This document shows positions 26,701-35,552 of a stretch of 64,000 bases of DNA, in pieces. Every line of letters starts with the position of its first letter. Within the stretch, counting starts at the first letter, position 1. A model generated the notes under the pieces. It did no database searches and had not been told where the DNA came from. It saw nothing but the letters and a program-made list of their open reading frames with translations. Made by a program: the position numbers and the translations under genes. The DNA comes from Aeoliella sp052161615. Lineage in GTDB: Bacteria > Planctomycetota > Planctomycetia > Pirellulales > Lacipirellulaceae. The stretch spans positions 3,844,001 to 3,908,000 of the forward strand of contig NZ_CP197417.1 in NCBI RefSeq assembly GCF_052161615.1, in the 5' to 3' direction.

Positions 26701-28013
26701 GTCTCGCCGTGGGGGATGGCTCCGGTCCGCTCCCCAACGGCATCACCGTAGCTGACAACGACCCCATCTCTGCCGACGCAGGTGGACTGCTCACCATCGC
26801 CAGCGGCAGCACCGTCACCACGCCGGGGCTAGTTTTTCTGTCGCGCGACAACTCGCAAACGGGCCGCTTGGTCGTAACCGGGGCTGGTTCGATGCTTACC
26901 GCGGACACGGTCTTTGTTGCCGAGCGGGGCCGCGGCGTCGCCATCATCGAGGCCGGCGGCAAGATCAACGCCACCGGCCAGTTTCAGGTAGGATCCGAAG
27001 CAGGGGGGCACGGCACGGCGGCCATCACCGGTGACGGCTCGGTAGTGACCACCGATTTCTTGACCGTCGGATTGTTCAGTGAGGGCGAATTGGAGATCGA
27101 GAACGGCGGCAAGACTGTTGCCAACGTCACCAACATCGGCCAATTCGCCGGCGGTGCCGGTGTGATCGTGGTCCGCGGGACCAACTCTCGATTGGAAGTC
27201 ACCAACACCCTGACGGTAGGCAATCTGGGCACCGGCTCACTGAATGTCAACTCGGGAGGCGTAGCAACCGCCGCCAACGTCACGGTCAACGGCGCAAGCA
27301 CCATGAACGTATCGGGGTCGAGCGTCGTGCAGTCCAGTATCGACAACCGCGGGCTGTTGAGCGTGTTTGACTCGTCAGTCACAGGAGGTGTAACGCTGCG
27401 GGACGACTCGACCATGTCTTTCGACAACGCAACAATTGGCTCGCTCACGCAACAGGCCGGCGCCGACCTCCTCGTGAACCTGCGAAGCACTAGCGACTTC
27501 GACAACTTGAATGTCACGGGGGCTGCCAGTTTCGCGGGCGATTTGACCGTGTCGCTGGGGATTGGCTTGGTGCCCACTGCCGGGCAGTCGTTCGACGTCT
27601 TTGATTGGGGTTCCATCACTGGAACCTTCGCCAACCTAACGCTACCCACCCTCGCCGGCAGCTTGGCGTGGAACACCACGCAGCTCTACACAACTGGCGT
27701 TCTCAGCATCACCGGCCCCGGCACCCCCGGTGACTACAACAGCGATGGCCTCGTGAATCTTGCCGACTACACCGTATGGCGCGACAACCTGGGGGCGAGC
27801 GTCACGCTGCCGAACGACTCCACGCCCGGCTCCGTCACTGGCAACGACTATGGTGTGTGGAAAACCAATTTCGGCAGCTCGGCGGGCCCAGGAGACTTGG
27901 AAGCAATCGGCGGGAACCAAGTGCCTGAACCGGGAAGCCTGGTAATCGCGCTGGTGCTGTTAGGTTTTCTCGGGCGGATGAGTGCGCATTCGGCGGAAGC
28001 GCAGCGAGTGTGA
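23775..28013 (+). CDS. Giant beta-strand-repeat PEP-CTERM/dockerin protein
   Basis: A 1,412-residue secreted protein. The signal peptide probably starts at Met15 (MRRTLTFSFALTLVVLA), so the start may be 23817; neither start has a strong ribosome site. The body opens ELWYGTFSSDWWTAGNWLG and repeats motifs such as GTGTLNIDSGG, VTIDGAGSRM and GSGAINIDGANSV. It ends with a dockerin-like pair (GDYNSDGLVNLADYTVWRDN, VTGNDYGVWKTNFG) and a PEP-CTERM (VPEPGSLVIALVLLGFLG). It is clearly paralogous to the next gene, both in repeats and in a nearly identical C-terminal DNA stretch. Confidence 0.85.
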   Translation: MNQRTLARIEKFHGMRRTLTFSFALTLVVLATIGTSARAEQELWYGTFSSDWWTAGNWLGIGIPEPTDTVFFGSHSHILRATVNLDADATILGLNTSYHPPDMEYVFQRTNNSVLTVTGSSEFDNLASGIPNSVTLNGFHLNTSNLSVQGFTRLNVQNNARVVFTNILSIDPAAELSVTTGTLEMGFESRAEISGKLSIGQNTTLGQRTLIRALAPTSLVSINNGFNFNNASEVLIANGADVFGNGYIDIGNTGSSTVSIKGAGSTWTAGGTSDWGRTPTGNATVKLENGGQATLFNLRMGEGGGTSSVTVTQGAYLTVDGAFTAGGTAADRIVLLNAGNPALFGNENFVTFNGTSTFNNKAVLDSDLNSTISFNQNATFNEGSRFERAFGSTLNIASGKKLIINEGVYQDSNTGGQELAAGAGIEVRGTLARFNVADNFDIGAGSLLVELNGQVNSPSEATITDWGSAPLDVMTADIRTGGRVNIGDLRIASAGSATVNIASGGQLNPRNLVTGGQPGASANLFFDGGQANISGDANLGQGTVFTISDPVGDFSAQTGNVAIVGDLNLTGNAQLATVGVDPGLNILGNLNTGTGTQIQTGGNTFFGVGQSATLNGGTVSLLGASKMNVTDNLTLGVVGGGAGSLTINPGTRLNVGDLASTIVDNSYSYVEDSSSNATNGGTIFVRNGATLTNSNSGFSVGENAGKSGRIVVFGTGSTVNDTTTYLGYAGTGTLNIDSGGKYVSDGAELGTAGGAAVVTIDGAGSRMKANRGLRIEGNGSSITTTAGGAVQVGNSTSGPFATDRLIVGDSTANAAGHLIVSSGSRLNHHSVAPIAPNANTSGTVVVTGENSRFDVGGILFLGFTGGSGDLQVLAGGRVGAPLVDISGSTPASQSKITVSGPSSLLAVGDAIKVGNEGFGAINIQNGGAVTSLNTNAGLGETGSGAINIDGANSVLRATSNLGLDRASSLTLTSGGSLAVGDGSGPLPNGITVADNDPISADAGGLLTIASGSTVTTPGLVFLSRDNSQTGRLVVTGAGSMLTADTVFVAERGRGVAIIEAGGKINATGQFQVGSEAGGHGTAAITGDGSVVTTDFLTVGLFSEGELEIENGGKTVANVTNIGQFAGGAGVIVVRGTNSRLEVTNTLTVGNLGTGSLNVNSGGVATAANVTVNGASTMNVSGSSVVQSSIDNRGLLSVFDSSVTGGVTLRDDSTMSFDNATIGSLTQQAGADLLVNLRSTSDFDNLNVTGAASFAGDLTVSLGIGLVPTAGQSFDVFDWGSITGTFANLTLPTLAGSLAWNTTQLYTTGVLSITGPGTPGDYNSDGLVNLADYTVWRDNLGASVTLPNDSTPGSVTGNDYGVWKTNFGSSAGPGDLEAIGGNQVPEPGSLVIALVLLGFLGRMSAHSAEAQRV

Positions 28014-28186
28014 ATAGTTGCTGCTATGGGAATTACTTCGTCCTGCAGCTTTAGGGGCGCGGAATCTTCATAGAGAGCGGAACTCAGAGGTAACGTCTTG
28101 GGTCGAGCCCTATTCCTCCGGATGCAAACTCTCGAGCAACCGCTCCCCTACTTGTATTAAGTATCAGCCAACCCATAGGTTTCCCT

Positions 28187-31100
28187 GTGCTAATCACCAT
28201 CGACAAATACAACTCGTCTCTCCGCGTCACATGGGCCCGCGTCCTTGCCGTACTTCTCGCCGCTCTCGCGGCGTCGGTCCCGCAGCAGGCACCAGCGTAC
28301 TGGCTGGGCACGATTTCCGGTGACTGGAACTTCGGCGGAAACTGGCTCGGGTTTTCCCAGCCCGGTCCCTCGGACGCGGCTGAGTTCCCAAGGTTAAACG
28401 GCTTCCCCACGATCCTCCGGTCGGCGGTCGACCTCTCGGCAAATACGACCGTTGCGTCGATGGCCGTTGACGGCGACCTCCAATCCGTGGGGCCTTACAC
28501 CTTCACCCGAACCAACAACGCCGTCCTGACCGTCAACGGCTTGACCCGACTGGGTAGTAATAGCGGTTCGCCCTTCTCCACGACCACCTTCAATGGCTTT
28601 CAGCTAAACACCAATAACCTGACACTCTTAGGTGCGGCCACTGGCGTCCTGACCGGCGGCGCGGACTTCACTTCCAGCGGCGTCGTCGAACTCTACAACA
28701 CCTCAAAACTCACCCTCAACAGCGGCACGCTCAACGCCGCCGGCGGGGTCAATCTCTTTGACGGCGCGGTCCTGCAGATCGACTCGGGCGGCACGCTGAA
28801 CATGAACTCCGGCACGACGATGAACCTCCACGGTGCGACGTCGCGGCTTCAGCTCAACAAAGGCTTCGCCTTCAGCCCCGGCACGACCATCAACACCTCC
28901 AACGGAGGCTTCACGCCCGGGGCCGACATCGTCGGCACGAGCTTTATCGATATCGGCAACGGTGGCGCGAACACCGTTAATCTCAACGGCGCGGGGACCA
29001 CGTTCACGGCCGCTGGCTCGACCGTCAGCGACTGGGGCCTCGGCGCGAGCGGATCGGCGACCGTCAATCTCAGCAACTCAGCGATCGCCAACGTCCAAAA
29101 ACTCAACATCGCCAACGGATCGGGCAACGCCTCGATCAACGTCAACTCCAGTTCGCAGCTCAACATCGGACAGACGCTGTTGATGGGGGGCGGCGCGAGC
29201 GGTCGGTTCATCGGTATGAGCATCAACGGCGGCACCGTCGACGTCACCGGCGCGGCCACCTACAACGACTTCGCCGACACCGACCTCATCAGCGGCACGC
29301 TCCGCTACCGCGCCGGCGCAACGATCAACGCGCTGGCTCGACTCGACATCACCGGCGGAACGCTCGACACCACCAACCAAACGCTCACCGTCAACGGCGG
29401 CACTCTCACAAGCACCACGACTGGCGCGCTCAGCAGCAACTCGGCACTGATCGTCCAAGGGGGCGGCACGGCGTCGTTCGCCGGCTTCTTCGACATCGGT
29501 AGCGGCAACCTCGCCGGGCTGACCGTCACGGGCAACGGCTCGACCTACAGCGCCGGCGGCCTGAGCGACTGGGGCCGCGGTGCATCCGGTGAGGCAGTCG
29601 TCGGCATCAACTCAAACGCCATCGCCACGCTCGATAGTCTCCGCATCGGCACAGACAACGGCACGGCCAGCGTGACCGTCACCAGCGGTGCTCAACTCCG
29701 GCCCGCCGGGCTGACCGTCGGCGGAGGATCGAACAACCGCACCGTCAACCTCACCGTGAGCGGCGGCACGCTCTCGGTCACCGACCCCAACAGCATCACC
29801 ACCTTCAACGACAAGGCTGTGCTCAATCTGCAGTCTGGCACGTTCGACCCCAAGGGGAACGTCACGTTCTTCGCCGGCGCGGTAGCCAACATCTCGGGCG
29901 GCACGTTCCTGACCCCCAGCGGCAAGTTCCTCACCGTCAGCGGCGGATTGATCAACCGCTCTAACCCCGCCTCGTCCGGCATCAGCCCGGGCGCGACGCT
30001 CGCGATCAACTCGGCCGGTACGTACGCCAGCGTCGGGAGCTTCAGTGTTGGCGAATTCGGCACGGGGACCATTACGGTCGACGGGGCCAACTCGGTCTTC
30101 CGTACGAGCACCAATCTCACGCTCGGCGGATCGACGGCCGGACAAGTCGGAACGGTCACCACCACCAACGGCGGTCGCCTGCACGTCGGCGACGCCGCGA
30201 ATCAGTCCGGGGTCTTTGCGGCCAACGACATGTTCGTCAGCGACCTGAACAATCCGGCGAGCGACCAGGGGGGCTTCCTTCGCGTCTCGAATGGCAGCGC
30301 GCTCACGCACGCGGGCAACATCCTCGTCGCCAGTCAAGCCAATGAGTTTGGCCAAGTCCGCGTCGACGGCACAAACTCCGAGCTCATCTCGACTGGACTT
30401 GCAGTCATCGGCCGCTTTGGCTCGGCAACGCTCGATGTGCTAAATGGCGGCGCGGTCCGATCCGATATCTACGTGCAGAGCTTTGATCCGGGATCGAACT
30501 CGACGACGAGCGTCACAGGCGCAGCGAGCTTGCTCGATGTGGCCGGCGATATTGTCGTAGGTCGCGCCGGTGGCGCTTTCCTAGACATCCGGGCGGGTGG
30601 CCGAGCAGAATCGGGCGGGACCACTCGGATCGGTGAGATTTCGAGCGCCGGGGCGATCAACGTCACCGGCGCCAACTCGACTCTCGAAGCCGGCACCCAA
30701 ATCCATATTGGCGTCGGAGGCACCGGCAGGCTCACTGTCAGCGACGGCGGCAACGTCACGACTCCCATCGTGACCGTGGGCGGGGCTAGCGAGTTGAGTG
30801 TCCACGACGCATCGGTGACGGGGGATGTGACGCTGCTGGCCAATTCCGTCATGCTCGCCGACAACGCGACGGTCGGACCGCTGACGCAACAAGCGGGTGC
30901 CGACCTACAAGTCATCTTGCGGGGTACAAGCGATTTCGACAATCTGCATGTGTTAGGCCCTGCGATTCTTCGTGGCGACCTTCTCGTGTTTCTCGACGAA
31001 GGATTTATCCCACAGGCGGGCGACTCGTTTGAGTTCCTCACTTCGTCGGGTGAAATCAGCGCAATCTTCGGCAGCACGAACCTCCCCGCGCTCAGCGGAG

Positions 31101-31450
31101 GGCTCGAGTGGCAGCTTGATTTCAGTCCCCAGGCACTGACCTTGAACGTCATCGGCGGCCTCCCCGGCGACTACAACAACGACGGCACCGTCAACCTGGC
31201 CGACTATACCGTATGGCGTGACAACCTGGGGGCGAGCATCACGCTGCCCAACGACTCCACACCCGGCACCGTAACTGGCGATGATTACACGGTGTGGAAA
31301 ACTAACTTCGGCAGCGCGGGTGGCCCAGGGGCCTTGGATTCGATCGGCGGGAACCAAGTGCCGGAACCAGGTTCCGTCTTCACGCTACTGGTCCTGCTCA
31401 GTTGCCTGATAGCAGCACGTCGCTTTCCATCGCGTTGCGCTGCCGCGTGA
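28187..31450 (+). CDS. Giant beta-strand-repeat PEP-CTERM/dockerin protein, paralogue of the preceding gene
   Basis: A 1,087-residue protein, shorter paralogue of the gene before it. It opens with a GTG and a signal peptide (VTWARVLAVLLAALAASV), then YWLGTISGDWNFGGNWLG. Repeats such as VSGGTLSV, GTGTITVDGANSV and GNVTTPIVTVGGASEL fill the body. The C-terminus has the dockerin pair (GDYNNDGTVNLADYTVWRDN, VTGDDYTVWKTNFG) and a PEP-CTERM (VPEPGSVFTLLVLLSCL). Its last 53 bp overlap the convergent ABC-transporter gene. A tandem duplication followed by loss of repeats is likely. Confidence 0.85.
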   Translation: MLITIDKYNSSLRVTWARVLAVLLAALAASVPQQAPAYWLGTISGDWNFGGNWLGFSQPGPSDAAEFPRLNGFPTILRSAVDLSANTTVASMAVDGDLQSVGPYTFTRTNNAVLTVNGLTRLGSNSGSPFSTTTFNGFQLNTNNLTLLGAATGVLTGGADFTSSGVVELYNTSKLTLNSGTLNAAGGVNLFDGAVLQIDSGGTLNMNSGTTMNLHGATSRLQLNKGFAFSPGTTINTSNGGFTPGADIVGTSFIDIGNGGANTVNLNGAGTTFTAAGSTVSDWGLGASGSATVNLSNSAIANVQKLNIANGSGNASINVNSSSQLNIGQTLLMGGGASGRFIGMSINGGTVDVTGAATYNDFADTDLISGTLRYRAGATINALARLDITGGTLDTTNQTLTVNGGTLTSTTTGALSSNSALIVQGGGTASFAGFFDIGSGNLAGLTVTGNGSTYSAGGLSDWGRGASGEAVVGINSNAIATLDSLRIGTDNGTASVTVTSGAQLRPAGLTVGGGSNNRTVNLTVSGGTLSVTDPNSITTFNDKAVLNLQSGTFDPKGNVTFFAGAVANISGGTFLTPSGKFLTVSGGLINRSNPASSGISPGATLAINSAGTYASVGSFSVGEFGTGTITVDGANSVFRTSTNLTLGGSTAGQVGTVTTTNGGRLHVGDAANQSGVFAANDMFVSDLNNPASDQGGFLRVSNGSALTHAGNILVASQANEFGQVRVDGTNSELISTGLAVIGRFGSATLDVLNGGAVRSDIYVQSFDPGSNSTTSVTGAASLLDVAGDIVVGRAGGAFLDIRAGGRAESGGTTRIGEISSAGAINVTGANSTLEAGTQIHIGVGGTGRLTVSDGGNVTTPIVTVGGASELSVHDASVTGDVTLLANSVMLADNATVGPLTQQAGADLQVILRGTSDFDNLHVLGPAILRGDLLVFLDEGFIPQAGDSFEFLTSSGEISAIFGSTNLPALSGGLEWQLDFSPQALTLNVIGGLPGDYNNDGTVNLADYTVWRDNLGASITLPNDSTPGTVTGDDYTVWKTNFGSAGGPGALDSIGGNQVPEPGSVFTLLVLLSCLIAARRFPSRCAAA

Positions 31451-33293
31451 CCATGTCGTAGTACGCCCCCTGCAAGCTCAACAGCTCGTGGTGCGTGCCG
31501 CGTTCGACGATTTGGCCGCGTTCCATCACGAGAATGAGGTCTGCGGCGGCGACTGTCGACAGCCGGTGGGCGATGACGAACGTCGTGCGGGAGTGCATCA
31601 ATTCGTCGAGCGACTGCTGGATGAGTTGCTCGCTCTCGGTGTCGAGGCTGCTGGTCGCTTCGTCGAGAATCAAAATCTGCGGATCGGCCAGAATCGCCCG
31701 GGCAATCGACAGCCGTTGGGCCTGCCCACCCGACAGTCGCACGCCCCGCTCGCCGATCATCGTTTCGTAACCATCGGAGAGGTCGACAATAAACTGATGC
31801 GCGTTCGCACGTCGAGCGGCGTCAATTACTTCCTCTTCCGTAGCCTTGGGGTTGCCATACGCAATGTTCTCGTGCACGGTGCCATCGAACAGGAACACCT
31901 CTTGCTGCACCACGCCTAAGAGTTGGCGGAAGGAGTTGAGACGATAGTCTCGAAGATCGGTTCCATTGAGCAGAATGCGACCCTCGGTGGGATCGAGGAA
32001 CCTCGCGATCAGGTCGGTGATGGTCGTTTTGCCCGCCCCGCTGCGACCCACCAGCGCCACGGTGCTGCCACCGGGGACCACGACACTGAAGTCGCGAATC
32101 ACTGGCAGGCCCTCGTTGTACTCGAAGTCAACGTTCTCGAAGACGATTTCGTCGACTCGCTGAGGTGCTTCCTTGGCGCCAGCGCGGTCCGGCTTGTCGA
32201 TCGGCGAGTCGATGACCTCGAATACCCGCTCCATGCCGGCCAGCGACCGCTGCGTCTCCGAGAACGTATTGACGATCTGCCACACGGGGTCGAGCAGCAT
32301 CAGCGTGTACCACTGGAAGGCCATGATATCGCCCACCGTGGTCTTGCCGCCGATCTGCATCGCCCCACCCATCCAGACAATCACGACGTTGGCCGACGCG
32401 AGCAGGAAGCCCCAAAAGCTCCAGAGCAAAATCTCACGCCATTGTGCAAAAAGCTGTTCGCGAACGATCAGGTGACGATTGCTGACGTACTCCGCTTCTT
32501 CGTTCTTCTCACGCTGGAACGAACGCACGACGCGAATGCCGCCGAAGGTTTCACTCACCCGGGCGTCGCTCGCGGAGTTCTCTTCGCGCATCGCGCGATA
32601 GATCGGTCGAACTCGCCTAGCGACGTACAGACTGAGGCCAATCGCCGGCGGCAAGATGGCCATCGCCAAGAGGGCGAGCTTCCAGTTGATGGCGAACAGA
32701 ATGCCCACGGCGATCAAAAGCCGCACGAGCGAGACGCCCGGCGAGATGATAGCGAGCTGCATCAGCCCGGTCGTCAGGTCGATGTCGCCACTAAGCCGGC
32801 TGATGATGCCGCCGGTTTTCATGTCGGTGAGGTCGTTTAGCGGCAGGCCCAGCATTCGCTCGAAGAGCGCCTTGCGGAGCGACATCAGCACGCGGACGTT
32901 GAGGATCCGCTGGTAGACGTTCTTCGTCGAGTCGAGCAGCCGGGCCAGAAGGATAATGCCAAGGAACGACGCCCCCGCGATGTTGAGCAGTCGAAGCTTT
33001 GCCCCTTGGTCGATCCCTTCGGCCAGGAGCACGTCGTCGATGATATACCGCATGAACAGCGGCTGGAGCATGTCGAGCGCCGCCACCACCAGGGCAAGCA
33101 GCATCAGGCCGAGCGCCATCCCTCGGTAGGGGGCTAGCCAGGCAATGTAGTCCCACAGATATCGCCGGCGCTCGTCGCCGGCGGGCCTCGACTTCTTTTC
33201 GCGGCGGGCGTCCGAGAGGGTTTTTAATTTACCTTCTCGGTAAGCTTGGTAGAAATCGCGAAACCTTTTGCGGGAAGAACGGTATTTATACAC
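31398..33293 (-). CDS. ABC exporter, fused permease and ATPase (MsbA-like)
   Basis: A 631-residue half-transporter that works as a homodimer. A basic, soluble N-terminus precedes six membrane helices (ABC type-1 domain; LMLLALVVAALDMLQPLF, LRLLNIAGASFLGIILL and more). The ATPase domain has Walker A GRSGAGKTT, a Q-loop region (VVQQEVFLFDGTV), the signature LSGGQAQR, Walker B ILILDEATSSLD and the H-loop AHRLST. The family moves lipids, peptides or drugs out of the cell; the substrate cannot be told from sequence. It stands alone between unrelated genes. Confidence 0.93.
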   Translation of the reverse strand: MYKYRSSRKRFRDFYQAYREGKLKTLSDARREKKSRPAGDERRRYLWDYIAWLAPYRGMALGLMLLALVVAALDMLQPLFMRYIIDDVLLAEGIDQGAKLRLLNIAGASFLGIILLARLLDSTKNVYQRILNVRVLMSLRKALFERMLGLPLNDLTDMKTGGIISRLSGDIDLTTGLMQLAIISPGVSLVRLLIAVGILFAINWKLALLAMAILPPAIGLSLYVARRVRPIYRAMREENSASDARVSETFGGIRVVRSFQREKNEEAEYVSNRHLIVREQLFAQWREILLWSFWGFLLASANVVIVWMGGAMQIGGKTTVGDIMAFQWYTLMLLDPVWQIVNTFSETQRSLAGMERVFEVIDSPIDKPDRAGAKEAPQRVDEIVFENVDFEYNEGLPVIRDFSVVVPGGSTVALVGRSGAGKTTITDLIARFLDPTEGRILLNGTDLRDYRLNSFRQLLGVVQQEVFLFDGTVHENIAYGNPKATEEEVIDAARRANAHQFIVDLSDGYETMIGERGVRLSGGQAQRLSIARAILADPQILILDEATSSLDTESEQLIQQSLDELMHSRTTFVIAHRLSTVAAADLILVMERGQIVERGTHHELLSLQGAYYDMVTRQRNAMESDVLLSGN

Positions 33294-33813
33294 AGGAGAT
33301 CACGCCCGGTGGCACCGGCCGGCAGGTGAAGAACAGAGAATAACGGTAAGGACGCAGCAATAATACGCATGGCAGGTCGCCTGATAAGCGGTAAACTCCA
33401 GAATTTCCAGGGCTTTTCGGCAGCTTCTCGCCGTGAGGGAGATTCGCCCTGCGCCTTGGTTCACGCCGCGCGTGGGTTTGGGTCCCTCCTGGGCGATACG
33501 AATCCCCGGGGGTGGGGTGAATCCTCTAACCTTGCTGAGATTGGCCGCCATCGACCGGCACCAGCAGGATGCATGACACTAATGACCCTGTGGCGGACAA
33601 GCCACGATAGGGAAGCTTCCAATCACCCCAATCGCGCGGCGCTCACGCCGGGTTAGCTCACAAGGGGAGATTCTCCAAAATAAGTTCCAAAAAACAGGCG
33701 AAACTTGCATTGCGAATTGTTAAGATGCAGTGAAGAATTAGACAAAATTCTCGGTAGACGGATAACCGAGTCTCCCGCCAGTCCCCCCTCCCACCCTTCC
33801 CACCTACAGGCCG
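33294..33813. other. Intergenic region upstream of the DUF1559-VTC operon
   Basis: About 520 bp between the divergent ABC exporter and DUF1559 genes. Short frames show no family features. Both promoters must lie here. An AT-rich stretch at 33670-33755 is the likeliest promoter zone, but no well-spaced box pair is visible. Confidence 0.5.
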
Positions 33814-34770
33814 ATGCTTAAGAAAACCCCGAAGAATCGCTCGTTTCGCGGCTTTACCTTGGTGGAGTTGCTGGTGGTCATTGCCATCATTGGCATTCTC
33901 GTTGCCTTACTTCTGCCGGCAGTTCAGATGGCTCGCGAGTCATCCCGTCGCTCGGCTTGCGCTAACAATCTCCGCCAAGTAGGCCTGGGCATCTTGAATC
34001 ACGAGAGTGCGCACAAGAAGTTTCCGCCCGGAAAGCGATACTCGGGCCCTCGAAGCAATCCCAATACGTTCGACTACTCCTGGGCGTGCATCATCTTGGG
34101 CCACCTCGAGCAACAGGCCCTCTACGATCAAATTGACTTCAAATTCAAGCTGATTTCGCCCCAGAACATGCCGGCAGTGAGCCAGATCATTCCGATCTAC
34201 CTTTGCCCCAGCGTTTCCAGCTTGGAAGCCCATCGCAGCCCTGAAGGACGCATCCAAAACCTGGGTGGCCAAGAAGGGGAAGGGCTGGCCTGCATCGATT
34301 ACCTCGGCGTCTCGGGTCCCGATCGCTACAAGGACAACCCCGAGGATAAGCAGCTCTATGGCCCCCAGCGAGGCGTATTGCTCGGTACGAAGGGCCTGGA
34401 AAACGAAGACACCATTACCGAACCGCCAGCCATGACGACGAACCGCATCACCGACGGCCTAGCGAACACCCTGATGGTGGTCGAGTGCACCGGGCGTGGC
34501 GCCGATGTCAACAGCGATGGCGAAGTCAAAGGCTTGACCGGTGCCTGGGCCCTGGGTGGCAATATCACGCACATCAAGAAGGGTATCAACGACGAGCTTC
34601 CCCCCAAGGTGTGGGAGGAGGAACGTGTTTTCTCGGATCACCCTGGTGGTGCTCACGGCCTGGCATGCGATGGGTCGGTGCACTTCATGTCCGAGGACAT
34701 GGACGCCAAGGACCTTCGTTCTCTGTGCTCCCGCGATGGTGGCGAGACGGGTGTGGGGTTTGATAATTAA
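33814..34770 (+). CDS. DUF1559 pilin-like protein
   Basis: A 318-residue DUF1559 protein. The type IV prepilin-like N-terminus is GFTLVELLVVIAIIGILVAL, with the prepilin-peptidase Gly-Phe site at residues 13-14. It is followed by LLLPAVQMARESSRRSACANNLRQVG. The C-terminus has the H-X9-DG motif (HPGGAHGLACDG). The family is massively expanded in Planctomycetes and probably forms pseudopilus-like surface or periplasmic structures. Its TAA stop shares one base with the ATG of the VTC gene, so translation is coupled to polyphosphate polymerase. Confidence 0.92.
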   Translation: MLKKTPKNRSFRGFTLVELLVVIAIIGILVALLLPAVQMARESSRRSACANNLRQVGLGILNHESAHKKFPPGKRYSGPRSNPNTFDYSWACIILGHLEQQALYDQIDFKFKLISPQNMPAVSQIIPIYLCPSVSSLEAHRSPEGRIQNLGGQEGEGLACIDYLGVSGPDRYKDNPEDKQLYGPQRGVLLGTKGLENEDTITEPPAMTTNRITDGLANTLMVVECTGRGADVNSDGEVKGLTGAWALGGNITHIKKGINDELPPKVWEEERVFSDHPGGAHGLACDGSVHFMSEDMDAKDLRSLCSRDGGETGVGFDN

Positions 34771-35552
34771 TGAGCGAGGAACCTCTCAACTTGTCGCAAA
34801 TGATCGACCTTCAATTGGCCAAAATGACTCCCATTTCGCTCGATGAAATGGACGCCGTCAAGCTGATGGATCGGGTCGATACGAAGTACTTGTCCGACGC
34901 CCGCCATCTGCCGCTGCTGCTGACCGAACTAGCGGATCAGTACCGAGTACTTGAAGTCGGTGGGTTTCGGAGAGCCGCCTACACCACGCTGTATTTCGAC
35001 ACCGCCGGTCGCGACTGCTACTTGGCCCACCACAACGGGCGTAGCAATCGCTTTAAATTCCGTCAGCGATATTACGCCACTTCGAACATCTCGTTTTTCG
35101 AGGTGAAGCAGAAGACCAACCGCGGCCGGACCATCAAAAAGCGGGTTCCCATCGAGGCGATCACCCAACAATTGACCGATGAGGCCGAGTCGCTCGTCCT
35201 GGCCCTTGATCGCCGGGCACCAAAGCTGCTGCCGCAGATGTGGACGCATTTCAGCCGAATAACGCTGGTCGGCCTCGCGGGCATCGAGCGGGTCACCATC
35301 GACCTCGATCTGCGTTTTGAGGCGGGTGACCAACTGCGGCAGGTGCCGGGGGCGATGATTGTAGAGGTTAAGCAAGCGCGTGCCACGCGACAATCTCCGA
35401 TCCGTCAGTGGCTGCGGAAGTCGCACGTTTCGCCAATGCGGGTGAGTAAGTACTGTGTAGGCAGTGCCATGTTGGATCCCACGCTGAAGCGAAACCGTTT
35501 CAAGCGCAAACTTAGAGCCCTGGAATCGAAGGTCGGAGAGGTCGCAATCTAA
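34770..35552 (+). CDS. VTC-domain polyphosphate polymerase
   Basis: A 260-residue VTC catalytic-domain protein, related to the yeast Vtc4 core that makes polyphosphate from ATP. Tunnel-fold motifs are visible: VDTKYL, TLYFDTAGRDCYL, the basic cluster RSNRFKFRQRYY, FFEVKQKTNRGRTIKKR, and MIVEVKQAR near the C-terminus. No SPX domain or membrane helix is present. The start overlaps the DUF1559 stop, and the stop abuts the ATG of the DUF4956 membrane gene. VTC with DUF4956 is a recurrent bacterial pair; the usual CotH kinase partner is missing here. Confidence 0.88.
   Translation: MSEEPLNLSQMIDLQLAKMTPISLDEMDAVKLMDRVDTKYLSDARHLPLLLTELADQYRVLEVGGFRRAAYTTLYFDTAGRDCYLAHHNGRSNRFKFRQRYYATSNISFFEVKQKTNRGRTIKKRVPIEAITQQLTDEAESLVLALDRRAPKLLPQMWTHFSRITLVGLAGIERVTIDLDLRFEAGDQLRQVPGAMIVEVKQARATRQSPIRQWLRKSHVSPMRVSKYCVGSAMLDPTLKRNRFKRKLRALESKVGEVAI

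Noticed and set aside
33705..33726. A promoter TTGCAT...TAAGAT before the DUF1559 gene
   Set aside because: The two boxes are separated by only 10 bp, too short for a sigma-70 promoter.
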